The notes beneath the pieces were generated by a model. That model saw nothing but the letters and a program-made list of their open reading frames with translations, was not told where the DNA came from and ran no database searches. Below, one piece after another: positions 1 through 8,219 of a stretch of 64,000 bases of DNA (position 1 is the stretch's first letter; each line of letters starts with the position of its first letter). The stretch covers positions 1 to 64,000 of the forward strand of contig NZ_JAAIJR010000014.1 of assembly GCF_010915725.1 (NCBI RefSeq). Reading direction: 5' to 3'. The position numbers and the translations under genes are program-made. Source of the stretch: Thiorhodococcus mannitoliphagus (lineage in GTDB: Bacteria; Pseudomonadota; Gammaproteobacteria; Chromatiales; Chromatiaceae).

Positions 1-76
1 ACATGGTCGGACTCGATAGGGTCAGTCTGTTGAGTAAATCCCATCTTAACCGGGTAAACTGTTATTCGGAAATCAC

Positions 77-1576
77 CTAAGCAGCGACAACAATCCGGTT
101 TCGGCCCAAGCGCTTAGCGTCATAGAGGGCGCGATCGGCGGCGCGGACCAGATCGATCGAATCCTCCAAGCGGCACTCACCATCCATGTGCGCGGCGATC
201 CCGATCGAGGTGGTGACATGGAAGCGCCCGCCGGACTCACCAAGGTGCAAGGTCTGCTCAACGGCAGCCCTGAGCCGCTCGAAGACCTTGAGAGCACCCT
301 CCAGCCCATGGCCTGGCAGGAGCACCACGAACTCCTCACCGCCGTAGCGCATGATGTAGTCGCGCTCGCGCAGGTTCTTCTTCAGCACGCCAGCGACCTT
401 GACCAGCACGGCGTCACCGATCAGGTGGCCCTCGGTATCGTTGACCTGTTTGAAATGGTCGAGGTCGATGAAGCCCAGGGTCAGCGGCCAGGCGTTGTCG
501 ATCGCGAGGCCGAATTCGATGTCCAGGATCTGATCGAAATGACGCCGGTTGTGCAGCCCGGTCAAGGCGTCGTGGATGGCGGCCTTCTGCAGCAACTCAG
601 CGGCCTGCTCCATCTCGATGAAGCGCTGGTGGTGCTCCGTCGCCTGCTGGATGAGCCGCAGATTGCGTGTCGCGAGGATCTCGCGAGCCTGATCGGCGAG
701 CCCGAACGCCATGGCTTGTGAGACGACCTCCAGCTCGAAGAGTGCGCCCACCTCGGGTAAGTCAGTCACGACATCTTCCACCAACGACGCCAAGCTGTCC
801 GGGGCCAAGCCGAGCCAATCGCTGGCAGAACTGGCCGCCGATTCCATAGCATCCGCCGAGCCCTCGGACAGGACGAAATCGGCGAGCTGAGCACCGACCG
901 CCACCGGATATACGAACTGCTTCTGCTCGTCATCCAGCGCATCGCTATCCGGGCTGTGCACGGCCAGTGCCGTCATCGCAAGACGCTCCGGCATCCCCCA
1001 ATGCTGCATCAGCCAAGTGCCAGCTTCGCCATGATCGTAACCGAGGGCATCGCGCTCGAGACGCACAAAGCTTTGATGATCGTCGTACTGCTCGAGCAAG
1101 GGGAGGTAGCGGTCTGGCACGGCCGCATAGAGGGCCAAGATACCGAGATCCTGCAGCAAACCGCCGAGATAAAGTTCGTCGAGCGAGCCCAGCCCCGCAC
1201 GCTCGCCAATCTTTCGGGCCGCCAAGGCAGTGACGATCGACCGCTTCCAAACGCGCTCCAAGGCGCTCTTTTGGGCCTTTGCGGCGCCAAAAAGGTCCGA
1301 CAGCGTGAAGCTCAGCGCCATGGTCATGGTGGAATTGAGCCCCAGAAGCATCACGGCCTGATGCAGATTGGTCGTGGTCCGACGCTGGCCATAGAGCGGG
1401 GAATTGCAGACACGGAGCATACGGCTCGAAAGTGCGGGATCCTTCGCCAACAAGCCGGCCAGGGCGCCGATGTTCACGTCCGGATCGCGGCCCATCTCCA
1501 CGATGCGAACCACGACCCCTGGCAAGGAGGGCAGATTGGGGCAGTAACGCAGGACGTCACTCACCTTGGAGGTCAT
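77..1576 (-). CDS. HDOD-GGDEF signalling protein (putative diguanylate cyclase)
   Basis: The 499-residue protein has an N-terminal HDOD domain (about residues 10-210, opening with YCPNLPSLPGVVVRI and containing LAKDPALSSRMLRVCNSPLY) and a C-terminal GGDEF domain (about 335-497). The active loop reads RYGGEEF near residue 411, and an RERD inhibitory site lies just upstream, so the enzyme should make c-di-GMP and be product-inhibited. No transmembrane segment is seen, so it is probably cytosolic. HDOD domains act as protein-interaction modules. The start is supported by GAGGA upstream of the ATG. The gene stands alone; what the HDOD part senses is unknown. Confidence 0.9.
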   Translation of the reverse strand: MTSKVSDVLRYCPNLPSLPGVVVRIVEMGRDPDVNIGALAGLLAKDPALSSRMLRVCNSPLYGQRRTTTNLHQAVMLLGLNSTMTMALSFTLSDLFGAAKAQKSALERVWKRSIVTALAARKIGERAGLGSLDELYLGGLLQDLGILALYAAVPDRYLPLLEQYDDHQSFVRLERDALGYDHGEAGTWLMQHWGMPERLAMTALAVHSPDSDALDDEQKQFVYPVAVGAQLADFVLSEGSADAMESAASSASDWLGLAPDSLASLVEDVVTDLPEVGALFELEVVSQAMAFGLADQAREILATRNLRLIQQATEHHQRFIEMEQAAELLQKAAIHDALTGLHNRRHFDQILDIEFGLAIDNAWPLTLGFIDLDHFKQVNDTEGHLIGDAVLVKVAGVLKKNLRERDYIMRYGGEEFVVLLPGHGLEGALKVFERLRAAVEQTLHLGESGGRFHVTTSIGIAAHMDGECRLEDSIDLVRAADRALYDAKRLGRNRIVVAA

Positions 1577-2113
1577 GAGCGTCCTCGCAGGTGACCGCGA
1601 TGAGGCAGGCCAGCCGGTCCGGCCATGACCGCACTTGGATCGCTGCTCAGAGCACAGATCGCACGCTTGCCCGCCGCACGCGCGCAGTTTTTATCGAGCA
1701 GATCTGGTCGGCCCGACTCTGAAGACGCCTTGAAACGCCAGGCTGCTTGGAGCATCAGCCCATTTGCCTCCCCTCGGCAGTTAGCACGGATACCGATGCG
1801 CGATGATACCGACTTAAGTCCTGGGGTGCGCGCTTGCGTTCTAAACCCTCTAAACCACTAGCGAGGCTTCGCCTCAGACCGACGCGTCATGCCATCGGGA
1901 TGGCTATCGGAATCGGGATCGCTACCGTCGGTTCGATCCCGATCCCGACGGCCTTGGATGATCGGACGCTTCATCGAAATTTGACTCGTCTGCAAGCATT
2001 TTGCGCCCTCAAGGATTTTAGGACGCTCGATCCGTGAGCGTCCTCGGGCTTAGGCGCGTCATCCGTCAGCAGAGGAGCGATGCTAAGACAAGCCTGCGCC
2101 CGCCCGCAGCTCA
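1577..2113. other. Intergenic region holding repeat family A, copy 1
   Basis: No convincing gene is seen here. The right half is copy A1 of the CTAG-bounded repeat; the rest shows no coding signal. Short open frames in this stretch have no domain resemblance and no ribosome binding site. Confidence 0.6.
1858..2021 (+). repeat. Interspersed repeat family A, copy A1
   Basis: It opens with CTAGCGAGGCTTCGCCTCAG and closes with the block GAAATTTGACTCGTCTGCAA followed by a ...GGATTTTAG end. Between them is a variable core of imperfect CGATCC/CGGGAT hexamers. The same ends recur at 3422, 5978, 50342 (reverse) and 54310. It lies downstream of yceI. Confidence 0.85.
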
Positions 2114-2710
2114 TCATTGTGCGGCGGCCGGCGTGCTCACGAAGGTCACCACGAAGGTGACAGGTACGGCGTCGCTGATGCTATCGAGGCCGGCAATCTC
2201 GCGGAGCTTCTCGACACCGTCGCCGAGGCCGAACTTGGCCGCGTCCACGAGCAATGGCTTGGTTGTTGCCACCAAGAGGGTCGCGTCATCGAGCTTCGCG
2301 ACCCGAATGGACAAGGTCATGGGCTGGGTCTTGCCGTGGAGGGTCAGGTTGCCCTCGGCGGCAATTTGAGTCATTTCGCCGACACCGAGAGCCGTGATCG
2401 CCTCGGGATCCACCTTGGCGGTGAGCGTTGCCTCTTTGTAGTCCGTGGTCTGGAAGAGGATCTCGCGCATGCGCTCGTTGCGAATCGGCACCAGAGTCTC
2501 GACACTGTCGAGCATGAGGGAAACCTCTGCTTGACCGCTGCTGTCGATGGAGCCCTGCATCTCGGTAAAACTATTGTTCTCAGCGACATCCTTGGCCTTG
2601 ATCGTGACGTAGGTGACCGCCGACCGAGCAGGGTCTAGCGACCAGTCGGCAAGCGTTGGCGCGGATACGAGACTTGCAAGTAGAGCCAGCGGCAGTAGTG
2701 ATTTATACAT
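2114..2710 (-). CDS. YceI-family periplasmic lipid-binding protein
   Basis: At 198 residues it has the usual YceI length. A signal peptide (MYKSLLPLALLASLVSAPTLA, cleavage before DWSLD) is followed by the YceI pattern: DPARSAVTYVTIKA, a MQGSID-type strand, RNERMREILF, YKEATLTAK, a GNLTLHGKTQPM strand and a C-terminal PVTFVVTFV strand. YceI proteins are lipocalin-like beta-barrels that bind polyisoprenoid molecules such as quinone precursors in the periplasm. A GGAGGG ribosome site precedes the ATG. The ligand cannot be read from sequence. Confidence 0.9.
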   Translation of the reverse strand: MYKSLLPLALLASLVSAPTLADWSLDPARSAVTYVTIKAKDVAENNSFTEMQGSIDSSGQAEVSLMLDSVETLVPIRNERMREILFQTTDYKEATLTAKVDPEAITALGVGEMTQIAAEGNLTLHGKTQPMTLSIRVAKLDDATLLVATTKPLLVDAAKFGLGDGVEKLREIAGLDSISDAVPVTFVVTFVSTPAAAQ

Positions 2711-2849
2711 TGAGCCCTCCGTTGGGTGGTCTGAGTTCTCTGGCGGCCGGCCAACCCTGAGTTGAGGTCAGAGCCGCCGTCGCGTTGATCTGTGTCGAGA
2801 ATCTGGAACCGAAATCTTGAGAAACAAGCGCGCGTAGGAGGGCATTGGG

Positions 2850-3425
2850 GTGAGAAAGATCGAGATTGTCGTACCAGAATGGGTTGAGGGCTTCCTCGAC
2901 GCACGGGAGTCAAGGCTGAGCGGAGACGCGCAGCGGATGCAGCTGGTCTTGGATCTAACACGCGCCCACATCCGCGCCGGAACGGGCGGCCCCTTCGGCG
3001 CGGCCTTGTTCGATGCGCAGAGCGGCGAGCTGATCTCCGTCGGCGTCAATCTGGTCGTCGCCTCACACTGTTCGATCGCCCACGCAGAGATGGTGGCAAT
3101 CGCCAGCGCCCAGCAACGGCTTGGACACTACGATTTGAGTCAGGCCGTCCCCGGCGGCTGCGTCATCTACAGCAGCGCGGAGCCCTGTGCCATGTGTCTC
3201 GGCGCCATCCCTTGGTCCGGAGTCGAGCGTTTGGTCTGCGCGGCGCGCGACGCCGACGCCCGCGCGATCGGCTTCGACGAGGGCCACAAGCCCTCGGACT
3301 GGCAACGGGGTTACGCCGAGCGCGGCATTGAGGTCACTAGGGACATCTTGCGACAGGAGGCGAGCGCGCTGCTGCGCGACTATGCGCGGCACGGCGGCGA
3401 GATCTATGGCCCGAAAGAGCACTAG
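2850..3425 (+). CDS. Cytidine/deoxycytidylate-deaminase-fold nucleoside deaminase (guanine deaminase-like)
   Basis: This zinc deaminase of 191 residues has catalytic motif HAE at residues 78-80 and zinc-binding PCAMC at 112-116, in SSAEPCAMCLGAIPWSG. The N-terminal GGPFGAALFD block is typical of the GuaD/TadA-like branch. The C-terminal region (DEGHKPSDWQRGY) resembles guanine deaminases more than tRNA adenosine deaminase, so hydrolytic deamination of a purine base is likely. The start is GTG with TAGGAGG ten bases upstream. The TAG stop is the first part of repeat A2, so that insertion may have set the present C-terminus. Confidence 0.85.
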   Translation: MRKIEIVVPEWVEGFLDARESRLSGDAQRMQLVLDLTRAHIRAGTGGPFGAALFDAQSGELISVGVNLVVASHCSIAHAEMVAIASAQQRLGHYDLSQAVPGGCVIYSSAEPCAMCLGAIPWSGVERLVCAARDADARAIGFDEGHKPSDWQRGYAERGIEVTRDILRQEASALLRDYARHGGEIYGPKEH

Positions 3426-3567
3426 CGGGGCTTCGCCTCAGACCGACGCGTCATGCCATCGGGATCGGGATCGTCGGTTCGATACCGATACCGATGGCCT
3501 TGAATGGTCGGACGCCTCATCGAAATTTGACTCATCTGCAAGCATTTTGCGCCCTCGAGGATTCGAG
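3422..3567 (+). repeat. Interspersed repeat family A, copy A2
   Basis: This copy begins CTAGCGGGGCTTCGCCTCAG and its first TAG is the stop codon of the deaminase gene. The core is short, with two CGATAC units, followed by the conserved GAAATTTGACTCATCTGCAA block and GCGCCCTC end. Confidence 0.85.
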
Positions 3568-3573
3568 GGTCGA

Positions 3574-3963
3574 TCAGGGAGCAGCAGGGCTGTCCACCGG
3601 CAAAATGATCATGCGCTCGACATCTGCGAGCCGAACCTGGCGGCCGTCCAGGGTCTGGATTTGGCGACCACCCACGTCGCCGCGATGGGCACGGTAGGTG
3701 ATCACCTCACCCGTGTTGGCGTTCACCACTTGGACCTGAACGACCTCACGCGTCTCGAGCCAGCCTTGCAGCATCACCAGGACGCTGCCTCCCGCCATGA
3801 TGGCCAAGACCACTGCGGCGGCCAACCGGGCAGCGCCGCGCGGCAGAAGCGGAGCAGACGGCGGTTCGAGGCCGCGCGCGACACGCTCCGAGCGCCAGCG
3901 CGCGCGCAGAACGGCATAGGCGCCAAAGAGCACCAATAGAGTCAAGGCCAGTTTTCCGATCAT
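3574..3963 (-). CDS. Small membrane protein of unknown function
   Basis: I do not recognise this family. The 129-residue product has two predicted membrane segments (about 3-19, and a second one reading LAAAVVLAIMAGGSVLVML). A soluble tail of about 55 residues follows (VVQVQVVNANTGEVITYRAH, then DGRQVRLADVERM), resembling a small beta-strand domain outside the membrane. ATG at 3963 is preferred over the GTG twelve bases upstream because AGGAAGG then sits about 11 bases before it. It is divergent from the ankyrin lipoprotein gene. Confidence 0.6.
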   Translation of the reverse strand: MIGKLALTLLVLFGAYAVLRARWRSERVARGLEPPSAPLLPRGAARLAAAVVLAIMAGGSVLVMLQGWLETREVVQVQVVNANTGEVITYRAHRGDVGGRQIQTLDGRQVRLADVERMIILPVDSPAAP

Positions 3964-4165
3964 CCCAATTCCCACCTTCCTCGGTAGAGGCTGTCCTCAG
4001 AGACGCCCAGGGCTCGGGCGGCGAGGCGGCACAAGAGCAGACGGCACAAAAAGGAAGCGCAACGCGTGCCGGCAGACAGCGCCGGGTTGCGAGGCCACAA
4101 GCACCGGAATTACCATCGCGGGCCTCTACCGAGACAGTCGCAAAGGAGACGGTCGCAAAGGGCTC

Positions 4166-4867
4166 ATGCCTATGTATCGCCCAATACTCGTTTTTCTTCT
4201 CGCGGTCGCCGCCTTGATTGCGGCCTGCACCGAACCAGAGCCTCCCACCTTGAGCCTCTATCGCGCCGTGCATTCGGGCGATCTGAACCAGGTGATGCGG
4301 CACCTCTACTGGAAAACCGATATCAACCAGCCAGACATCGACGGTAATTATCCGCTGCACGTCGCGGCCCACGACGGCCGCGTCAGGATCGCCCGCGCCT
4401 TGGTCGAGCATGGCGCTGACCCAGAGACCCGCAACGCGGCCGGCGAGAGCGCACTGCGCGTCGCCTTGGGCAATGGCAAGACCCAGGTCGCCGACATGCT
4501 GCTGAGCGAAGGCACCTCGATCAACCCGCAGGCGATGCTCGCGGAGCTGGTCCAAGCCGGCGTTTCCGACCGCGACAGTTTCCAGTTTTTGCTGCGTCGC
4601 GGCGCGAGCCTGTCCCAAGTCGACGACGCCGGTGATACCCTGCTGCACCTCGCCATCGCCAGGGGCCACCTGGACACCCTGGCACGTTTGATCACACTCG
4701 GAGCCGACGTCAACCAGCCAGATCGCGACGGTCAGAGGCCCTTGACGCTGGCCCTGAAGCAAGCGAAGCAGTCGCATGACGACGGCCGCAACATCGTCGA
4801 ACTGCTCAAGCGCAATGGCGCATCCGACGCTGCATTATCACCTGAGACACAGAGGAAGCCACAATGA
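4166..4867 (+). CDS. Ankyrin-repeat lipoprotein
   Basis: The 233-residue protein has a lipoprotein signal (hydrophobic stretch ending LIAAC, lipidated Cys21), so it should be anchored to a membrane facing the periplasm. About five ankyrin repeats follow (for example DIDGNYPLHVAAHDGRVRIA, then ALVEHGADPETRNAAGESAL, and later DDAGDTLLHLAIARGHLDTL). Ankyrin repeats bind other proteins; the partner is unknown. Its last four bases overlap the start of the next gene, so the two are translationally coupled. Confidence 0.85.
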   Translation: MPMYRPILVFLLAVAALIAACTEPEPPTLSLYRAVHSGDLNQVMRHLYWKTDINQPDIDGNYPLHVAAHDGRVRIARALVEHGADPETRNAAGESALRVALGNGKTQVADMLLSEGTSINPQAMLAELVQAGVSDRDSFQFLLRRGASLSQVDDAGDTLLHLAIARGHLDTLARLITLGADVNQPDRDGQRPLTLALKQAKQSHDDGRNIVELLKRNGASDAALSPETQRKPQ

Positions 4868-5157
4868 CGGAGCGGATCGAAGACTTGACCGTAAGCTATA
4901 CGGAAGACGGCATCGAAACCACGAAGGAACTCGACAAGGTCATCCTATCCAAGGGAAGCTGGACCACCATCCTCTTCCGCTATCAGGACTGGGATCGCGC
5001 AAAGGCCGAATACGGCCCGGAGCGCTACACCATCCGCCGCTATCAGAAGCGCAGTGGCGAGTATCGCCAGCAATCCAAGTTCAACATCTCCAGCCGAGCA
5101 CAGGCCCAAGCCTTGGTCGCCGCGCTGCAGGGCTGGATGGATGTCAGTGAGGATTGA
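4864..5157 (+). CDS. Small conserved-looking soluble protein, function unknown
   Basis: The 97-residue protein starts within the ATGA overlap with the lipoprotein gene. It is charged and has no signal peptide or membrane segment. Dense motifs such as SKGSWTTILFRYQDWD, YTIRRYQKRSGEYRQQSKFN and ISSRAQAQALVAALQGWM suggest a compact alpha/beta domain under strong constraint. The shape loosely recalls PC4-like nucleic-acid-binding folds, but this is only an impression. Confidence 0.7.
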   Translation: MTERIEDLTVSYTEDGIETTKELDKVILSKGSWTTILFRYQDWDRAKAEYGPERYTIRRYQKRSGEYRQQSKFNISSRAQAQALVAALQGWMDVSED

Positions 5158-5243
5158 CCCAAGGCGCGCAGGGAACCGGCCGCCGCGCGCGACCCAGGCA
5201 CCCTGCGCAAGCGCACGCCCAAATCGCCCGTGAAGGAGCAGTC

Positions 5244-5981
5244 ATGACGCGCTCATCGGGCGAATCCCTCTTCATCTCCGACCTCCATCTCGCACCAGAA
5301 CGGCCCGCGACCATCGAACTGCTGCTGCGCTTTCTCGGCGAACGGGCCCGTCAGGCAGAGCGGCTCTTCATCCTTGGCGACCTCTTCGAGACCTGGATCG
5401 GTGACGATGACGACGCGCCGGCCTACATCGAGGTTCGTGCCGCCCTCCGTCGGCTTGTCGAGGCGGGCACGCACTGCGCGCTCATGCACGGCAACCGGGA
5501 CTTTCTCATCGGCCGAACCTTCTGCCGCGAAACGCACTGCCAACTGCTCAAGGATCCGACCGCGCTCGAACTCGGCGGTGAGCGCGTCCTGCTGATGCAC
5601 GGTGACCTGCTCTGTAGCGACGACATCCCCTATCAGCGATTCCGGCGTCGCATCCGCAACCCCCTCGTCATCTGGCTGTTCCGCCGCAAATCGCTGGCGA
5701 GCCGGCGGGCCCTTGCTGCGAACTACAGACGTAAGAGCGGCGCCGCAACCTCGGCAAAGGCCGAGCACATCATGGACGTCAACCAAAACACCGTCGTCCG
5801 TTATCTGCGCCGCTACGCAGCGAACCGCTTGGTTCACGGTCACACACACCGGCCCGGTGATCACAGCATCGATCTCGGCGGCGAGTTATTGCATCGGCAC
5901 GTCCTTGCGCAGTGGCACGAAGCTACCGCCGAAGCCCTGGCTTACAGAGACGGCCGCTGGTATCGCGAGGCCCTTGTCTAG
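5244..5981 (+). CDS. lpxH: UDP-2,3-diacylglucosamine diphosphatase LpxH
   Basis: LpxH hydrolyses UDP-2,3-diacylglucosamine to lipid X and UMP on the inner face of the cytoplasmic membrane in lipid A synthesis. The 245-residue protein carries the calcineurin-like metal motifs in order: SDLHLAP, GDLFETWIGDD, HGNRDFL, MHGDLLCSDD and HGHTHRPG. The ATG at 5244 is chosen because AAGGAGC lies just upstream and the sequence begins at once with the catalytic strand. Its TAG stop lies inside the first bases of repeat A3. Confidence 0.95.
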   Translation: MTRSSGESLFISDLHLAPERPATIELLLRFLGERARQAERLFILGDLFETWIGDDDDAPAYIEVRAALRRLVEAGTHCALMHGNRDFLIGRTFCRETHCQLLKDPTALELGGERVLLMHGDLLCSDDIPYQRFRRRIRNPLVIWLFRRKSLASRRALAANYRRKSGAATSAKAEHIMDVNQNTVVRYLRRYAANRLVHGHTHRPGDHSIDLGGELLHRHVLAQWHEATAEALAYRDGRWYREALV

Positions 5982-6161
5982 CGAGGCTTCGCCTGAGACC
6001 GACGAGTCATGCCATCGGGATCGCTATCGTCGGTTCGATACCGATACCGATCCCGATCCCGATACCGATACCGATACCGATACCGACGGCCTTGGATGGT
6101 CGGAGGCTTCATCGAAATTTGACTCATCTGCAAGCATTCTGCGCCCTCTTAAGGATTCTAG
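5978..6161 (+). repeat. Interspersed repeat family A, copy A3 (longest hexamer array)
   Basis: It starts CTAGCGAGGCTTCGCCTGAG, supplying the lpxH stop codon, and ends GGATTCTAG. The core has about nine tandem hexamers alternating CGATAC and CGATCC, against about two in A2 and A5, so the array length varies between copies. Confidence 0.9.
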
Positions 6162-6437
6162 ACCCAAGGGTTCCGCCCCCCCTTCCGACCCCTCCACCTG
6201 CTCAAGCGCCAGCTTGATTCGTCTCAAGAGCGAGCCAGACGTGCGCATATCGGCGTGTATGCTAGGATCAAGGATGCAGGAGCAACCCGGCTTTGCATTG
6301 TCACAAGCCCCTGTCGCAAACCTGCGACGAAAGTGACGAATCGCAAGTGTGACAAGGCATTTTTCAATACTGATCAACGGTATCGCTTTTCCGATCAGCG
6401 GTAAAATCAAGAACTGGCGACGCCATCACTCAAGGCA

Positions 6438-6457
6438 TTGACAAGGTGAATTGTCAG
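6438..6457 (+). promoter_or_regulatory. Inverted repeat, candidate activator site
   Basis: TTGACA and TGTCA arms face each other across a short spacer (TTGACAAGGTGAATTGTCAG). It lies about 100 bases upstream of the sigma-54-like promoter, where enhancer-binding proteins usually bind. The bound protein is unknown. Confidence 0.3.
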
Positions 6458-6550
6458 AGTACTCAGCCCTTAGTTTTCTTTTAGTTAGGAAGGCTAATTT
6501 ACAGAGCGAATTAGGAATCGCCCAGATCAGCCGTGCCCTTGTTTCGATCG

Positions 6551-6567
6551 AGGCACGCAAGCTGCAT
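6551..6567 (+). promoter_or_regulatory. Candidate sigma-54 (-24/-12) promoter
   Basis: AGGCACGCAAGCTGCAT matches the sigma-54 pattern TGGCACG-N4-TTGCA with the correct GG-N10-GC spacing. The coding start is about 155 bases downstream. PEP-CTERM genes in other bacteria are known to be controlled by RpoN with the PrsK/PrsR pair, which makes the site credible, although no prs gene is in the window. Confidence 0.4.
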
Positions 6568-6722
6568 TATAGATTGCAGTAACGAGCAGCCGATGCCCGC
6601 GGCCCGGGCAATGAAACGCTTGCCTCTACGACGGATTCGCGAGATGACCACACAGCGCGAAAACCATCGTGTCTTAAATGATGCGGCAAGCGGACTCAGG
6701 GAATCGACGAGCAAGTAATTAC

Positions 6723-7472
6723 ATGAGCACTAGACGCTTCGCACTCATCTTGGTCCTGGCCTTCTCGCCTGGCTTGGTCGGAAACGCCTTTGCGATCTCG
6801 ATCCGCTACGAGCCCGGAATCACCCATGAGGCCCGTGCGATCACGGAATATCGGACAACGGGCGCCATGATCGAGGGCCTCGAGGTGACGGCCTTCTTCT
6901 CGAACGGGGCATCCGAAAGCCTGAGCTGGGCCAGTAGCGACGCCGCATCCGGCGGGGTCATGGGCTCCGGCTGGTCACTGACGCAGTCGGGAGACACCTT
7001 TCGGTCCGCTTGGACCCTCAGCATGGACGCACCGAGCACCAGCTCCACCGACAGGGCGCCATCCATCGCCAGGCTCGTCCTCAATGCTGCTCCAGGCCGC
7101 TCGGTCTTCGATGTCGATGTGACCGACCAGGACGGAAGCGGAACGGCCGGCTCCAAGGCGGGTGGGGCCTTCGCGCTCGAGGGTCAGCGCCAAGGGCTTG
7201 CGGTGACCTACTCGGATCAGGTCGCAATCGGTAATCAACGCGCCCTCGGAGATCTCTACAACACCTTGACGCTCGAGTTCAGTGAGACCAGCTTCTTCAG
7301 TGCAGGACAAAGCCTGAACTTCGTGGCGGACATGGACAGTATCTTGACCTCTCCGAAGCAACTCGGCGGCCTTGACGACCGCGTCGCGGTGCCGATCCCG
7401 AGCGCAGTCTGGCTCTTCGCGTCCAGCCTGGCGGGAATTGCAGGCATTGGCCGGTGGTCGCGCAAATCCTGA
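6723..7472 (+). CDS. Secreted protein with VPxP-CTERM (PEP-CTERM-like) sorting signal
   Basis: The 249-residue product has a signal peptide (MSTRRFALILVLAFSPGLVG, cleavage after NAFA). A beta-rich middle contains DQDGSG and TLEFSETSFFSAGQSLNF. The tail is a classic tripartite sorting signal: VPIPSAVWLF, a hydrophobic segment, then the basic end GRWSRKS. Such tails are processed by exosortases, and an exosortase A gene lies at 55633-57165. The motif VPIPSA is closer to the VPLPA-CTERM variant than to canonical PEP. The ATG at 6723 is chosen because the signal peptide follows directly. The role of the mature protein is unknown. Confidence 0.8.
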   Translation: MSTRRFALILVLAFSPGLVGNAFAISIRYEPGITHEARAITEYRTTGAMIEGLEVTAFFSNGASESLSWASSDAASGGVMGSGWSLTQSGDTFRSAWTLSMDAPSTSSTDRAPSIARLVLNAAPGRSVFDVDVTDQDGSGTAGSKAGGAFALEGQRQGLAVTYSDQVAIGNQRALGDLYNTLTLEFSETSFFSAGQSLNFVADMDSILTSPKQLGGLDDRVAVPIPSAVWLFASSLAGIAGIGRWSRKS

Positions 7473-7569
7473 GGCGAGCAGCTAGCCCGATCAATGCCAC
7501 AACGCCCCATCCAGGAGCCAGTCGGGCAATCGCCTAAGAGGACTGACGCCGACGGCAGAGAACTGCTGG

Positions 7570-8040
7570 TCAGCCAGCACTCGGACGCATCTGCTCCGAG
7601 CGCAGGCGTGGCGTGAAGTAGACATCCGCATCATCGAGATCAACCGACCTCCCCTCCGCATCGACGAGCGGCTGCTCGTAATCCTTCCAGCCACGCAGCC
7701 CGGTCTGGAGCGAGACGACATCCTTGTACCCCAGAACATTCATCGAATGGGCCGCCAAGACGCTGCGGTAGCCTGAGCGGCAGACCACCACCACCTCGCG
7801 CTCGCGCGCCCGCACCAGCTCGGGCACCGTCTCCTCATAGTCCCACTCGCAGGCAGACTCCAGAATACCGCGCGGCACGTTCAATGATCCCTGAATGTGC
7901 ATGGCGGCAAACTCCCCTGGCTCGCGCACGTCGACGATGAGCAGGTCGGGATTCTCTTCCAGCCGCTCCTCGAGATCCCAGGGCATGATCTCTCGGATGT
8001 CAGTGAGGCAGTTCTTGATAAGCTCTAAGAAGTTCTTCAC
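7570..8040 (-). CDS. Single-domain rhodanese-like protein
   Basis: The 156-residue protein has a rhodanese domain: DLLIVDVREPGEFAAMHIQG, then the active-site loop VVVVCRSGYRSVLAA with the persulfide cysteine, then LGYKDVVSLQTGLRGWKD. Members of this family move sulfane sulfur from thiosulfate or persulfides to acceptors. The start is taken as the GTG at 8040, with an AGAGGAG site upstream, because the sequence further upstream lacks family resemblance. About 30 residues follow the domain (SVDLDDADVYFTPRLRSEQM). Cytoplasmic; the acceptor is not known. Confidence 0.85.
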   Translation of the reverse strand: MKNFLELIKNCLTDIREIMPWDLEERLEENPDLLIVDVREPGEFAAMHIQGSLNVPRGILESACEWDYEETVPELVRAREREVVVVCRSGYRSVLAAHSMNVLGYKDVVSLQTGLRGWKDYEQPLVDAEGRSVDLDDADVYFTPRLRSEQMRPSAG

Positions 8041-8219
8041 GGGTGCAACATCTCCTCTGTGATTCTGCGAAGCTGCGATCTCGGTTGACCGATACGCGCC
8101 TAAACACTGCTGAGCTGAAGACCATAGCCCGACCATGCAAGCCCGCGCATTCAAAATCCGCAGTGCGAGACTCGGAATCATTGGATGTCCGTACCTCAAC
8201 CCGAGGTAACAGGCGGCCG

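Larger units (their letters stand above)
6162..6722. other. Long 5' regulatory region of the VPxP-CTERM gene
   Basis: No gene is seen. The region is more AT-rich than its surroundings. It holds nested inverted repeats near 6298-6355 (outer arms TTGTCACA / TGTGACAA), an inverted repeat at 6438-6457 and a sigma-54-like promoter at 6551-6567, all upstream of the surface-protein gene. Confidence 0.5.

Noticed and set aside
188-721. A 177-codon frame opposite the HDOD-GGDEF gene
   Set aside because: It is a shadow of the GGDEF domain on the other strand.
6030-6100. Hexamer array of repeat A3 as a CRISPR or a coding repeat (Ile-Pro or Ser-Val units)
   Set aside because: Units are six bases with no spacers, so it is not a CRISPR. 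The frames crossing it run over the lpxH end and lack starts with ribosome sites.
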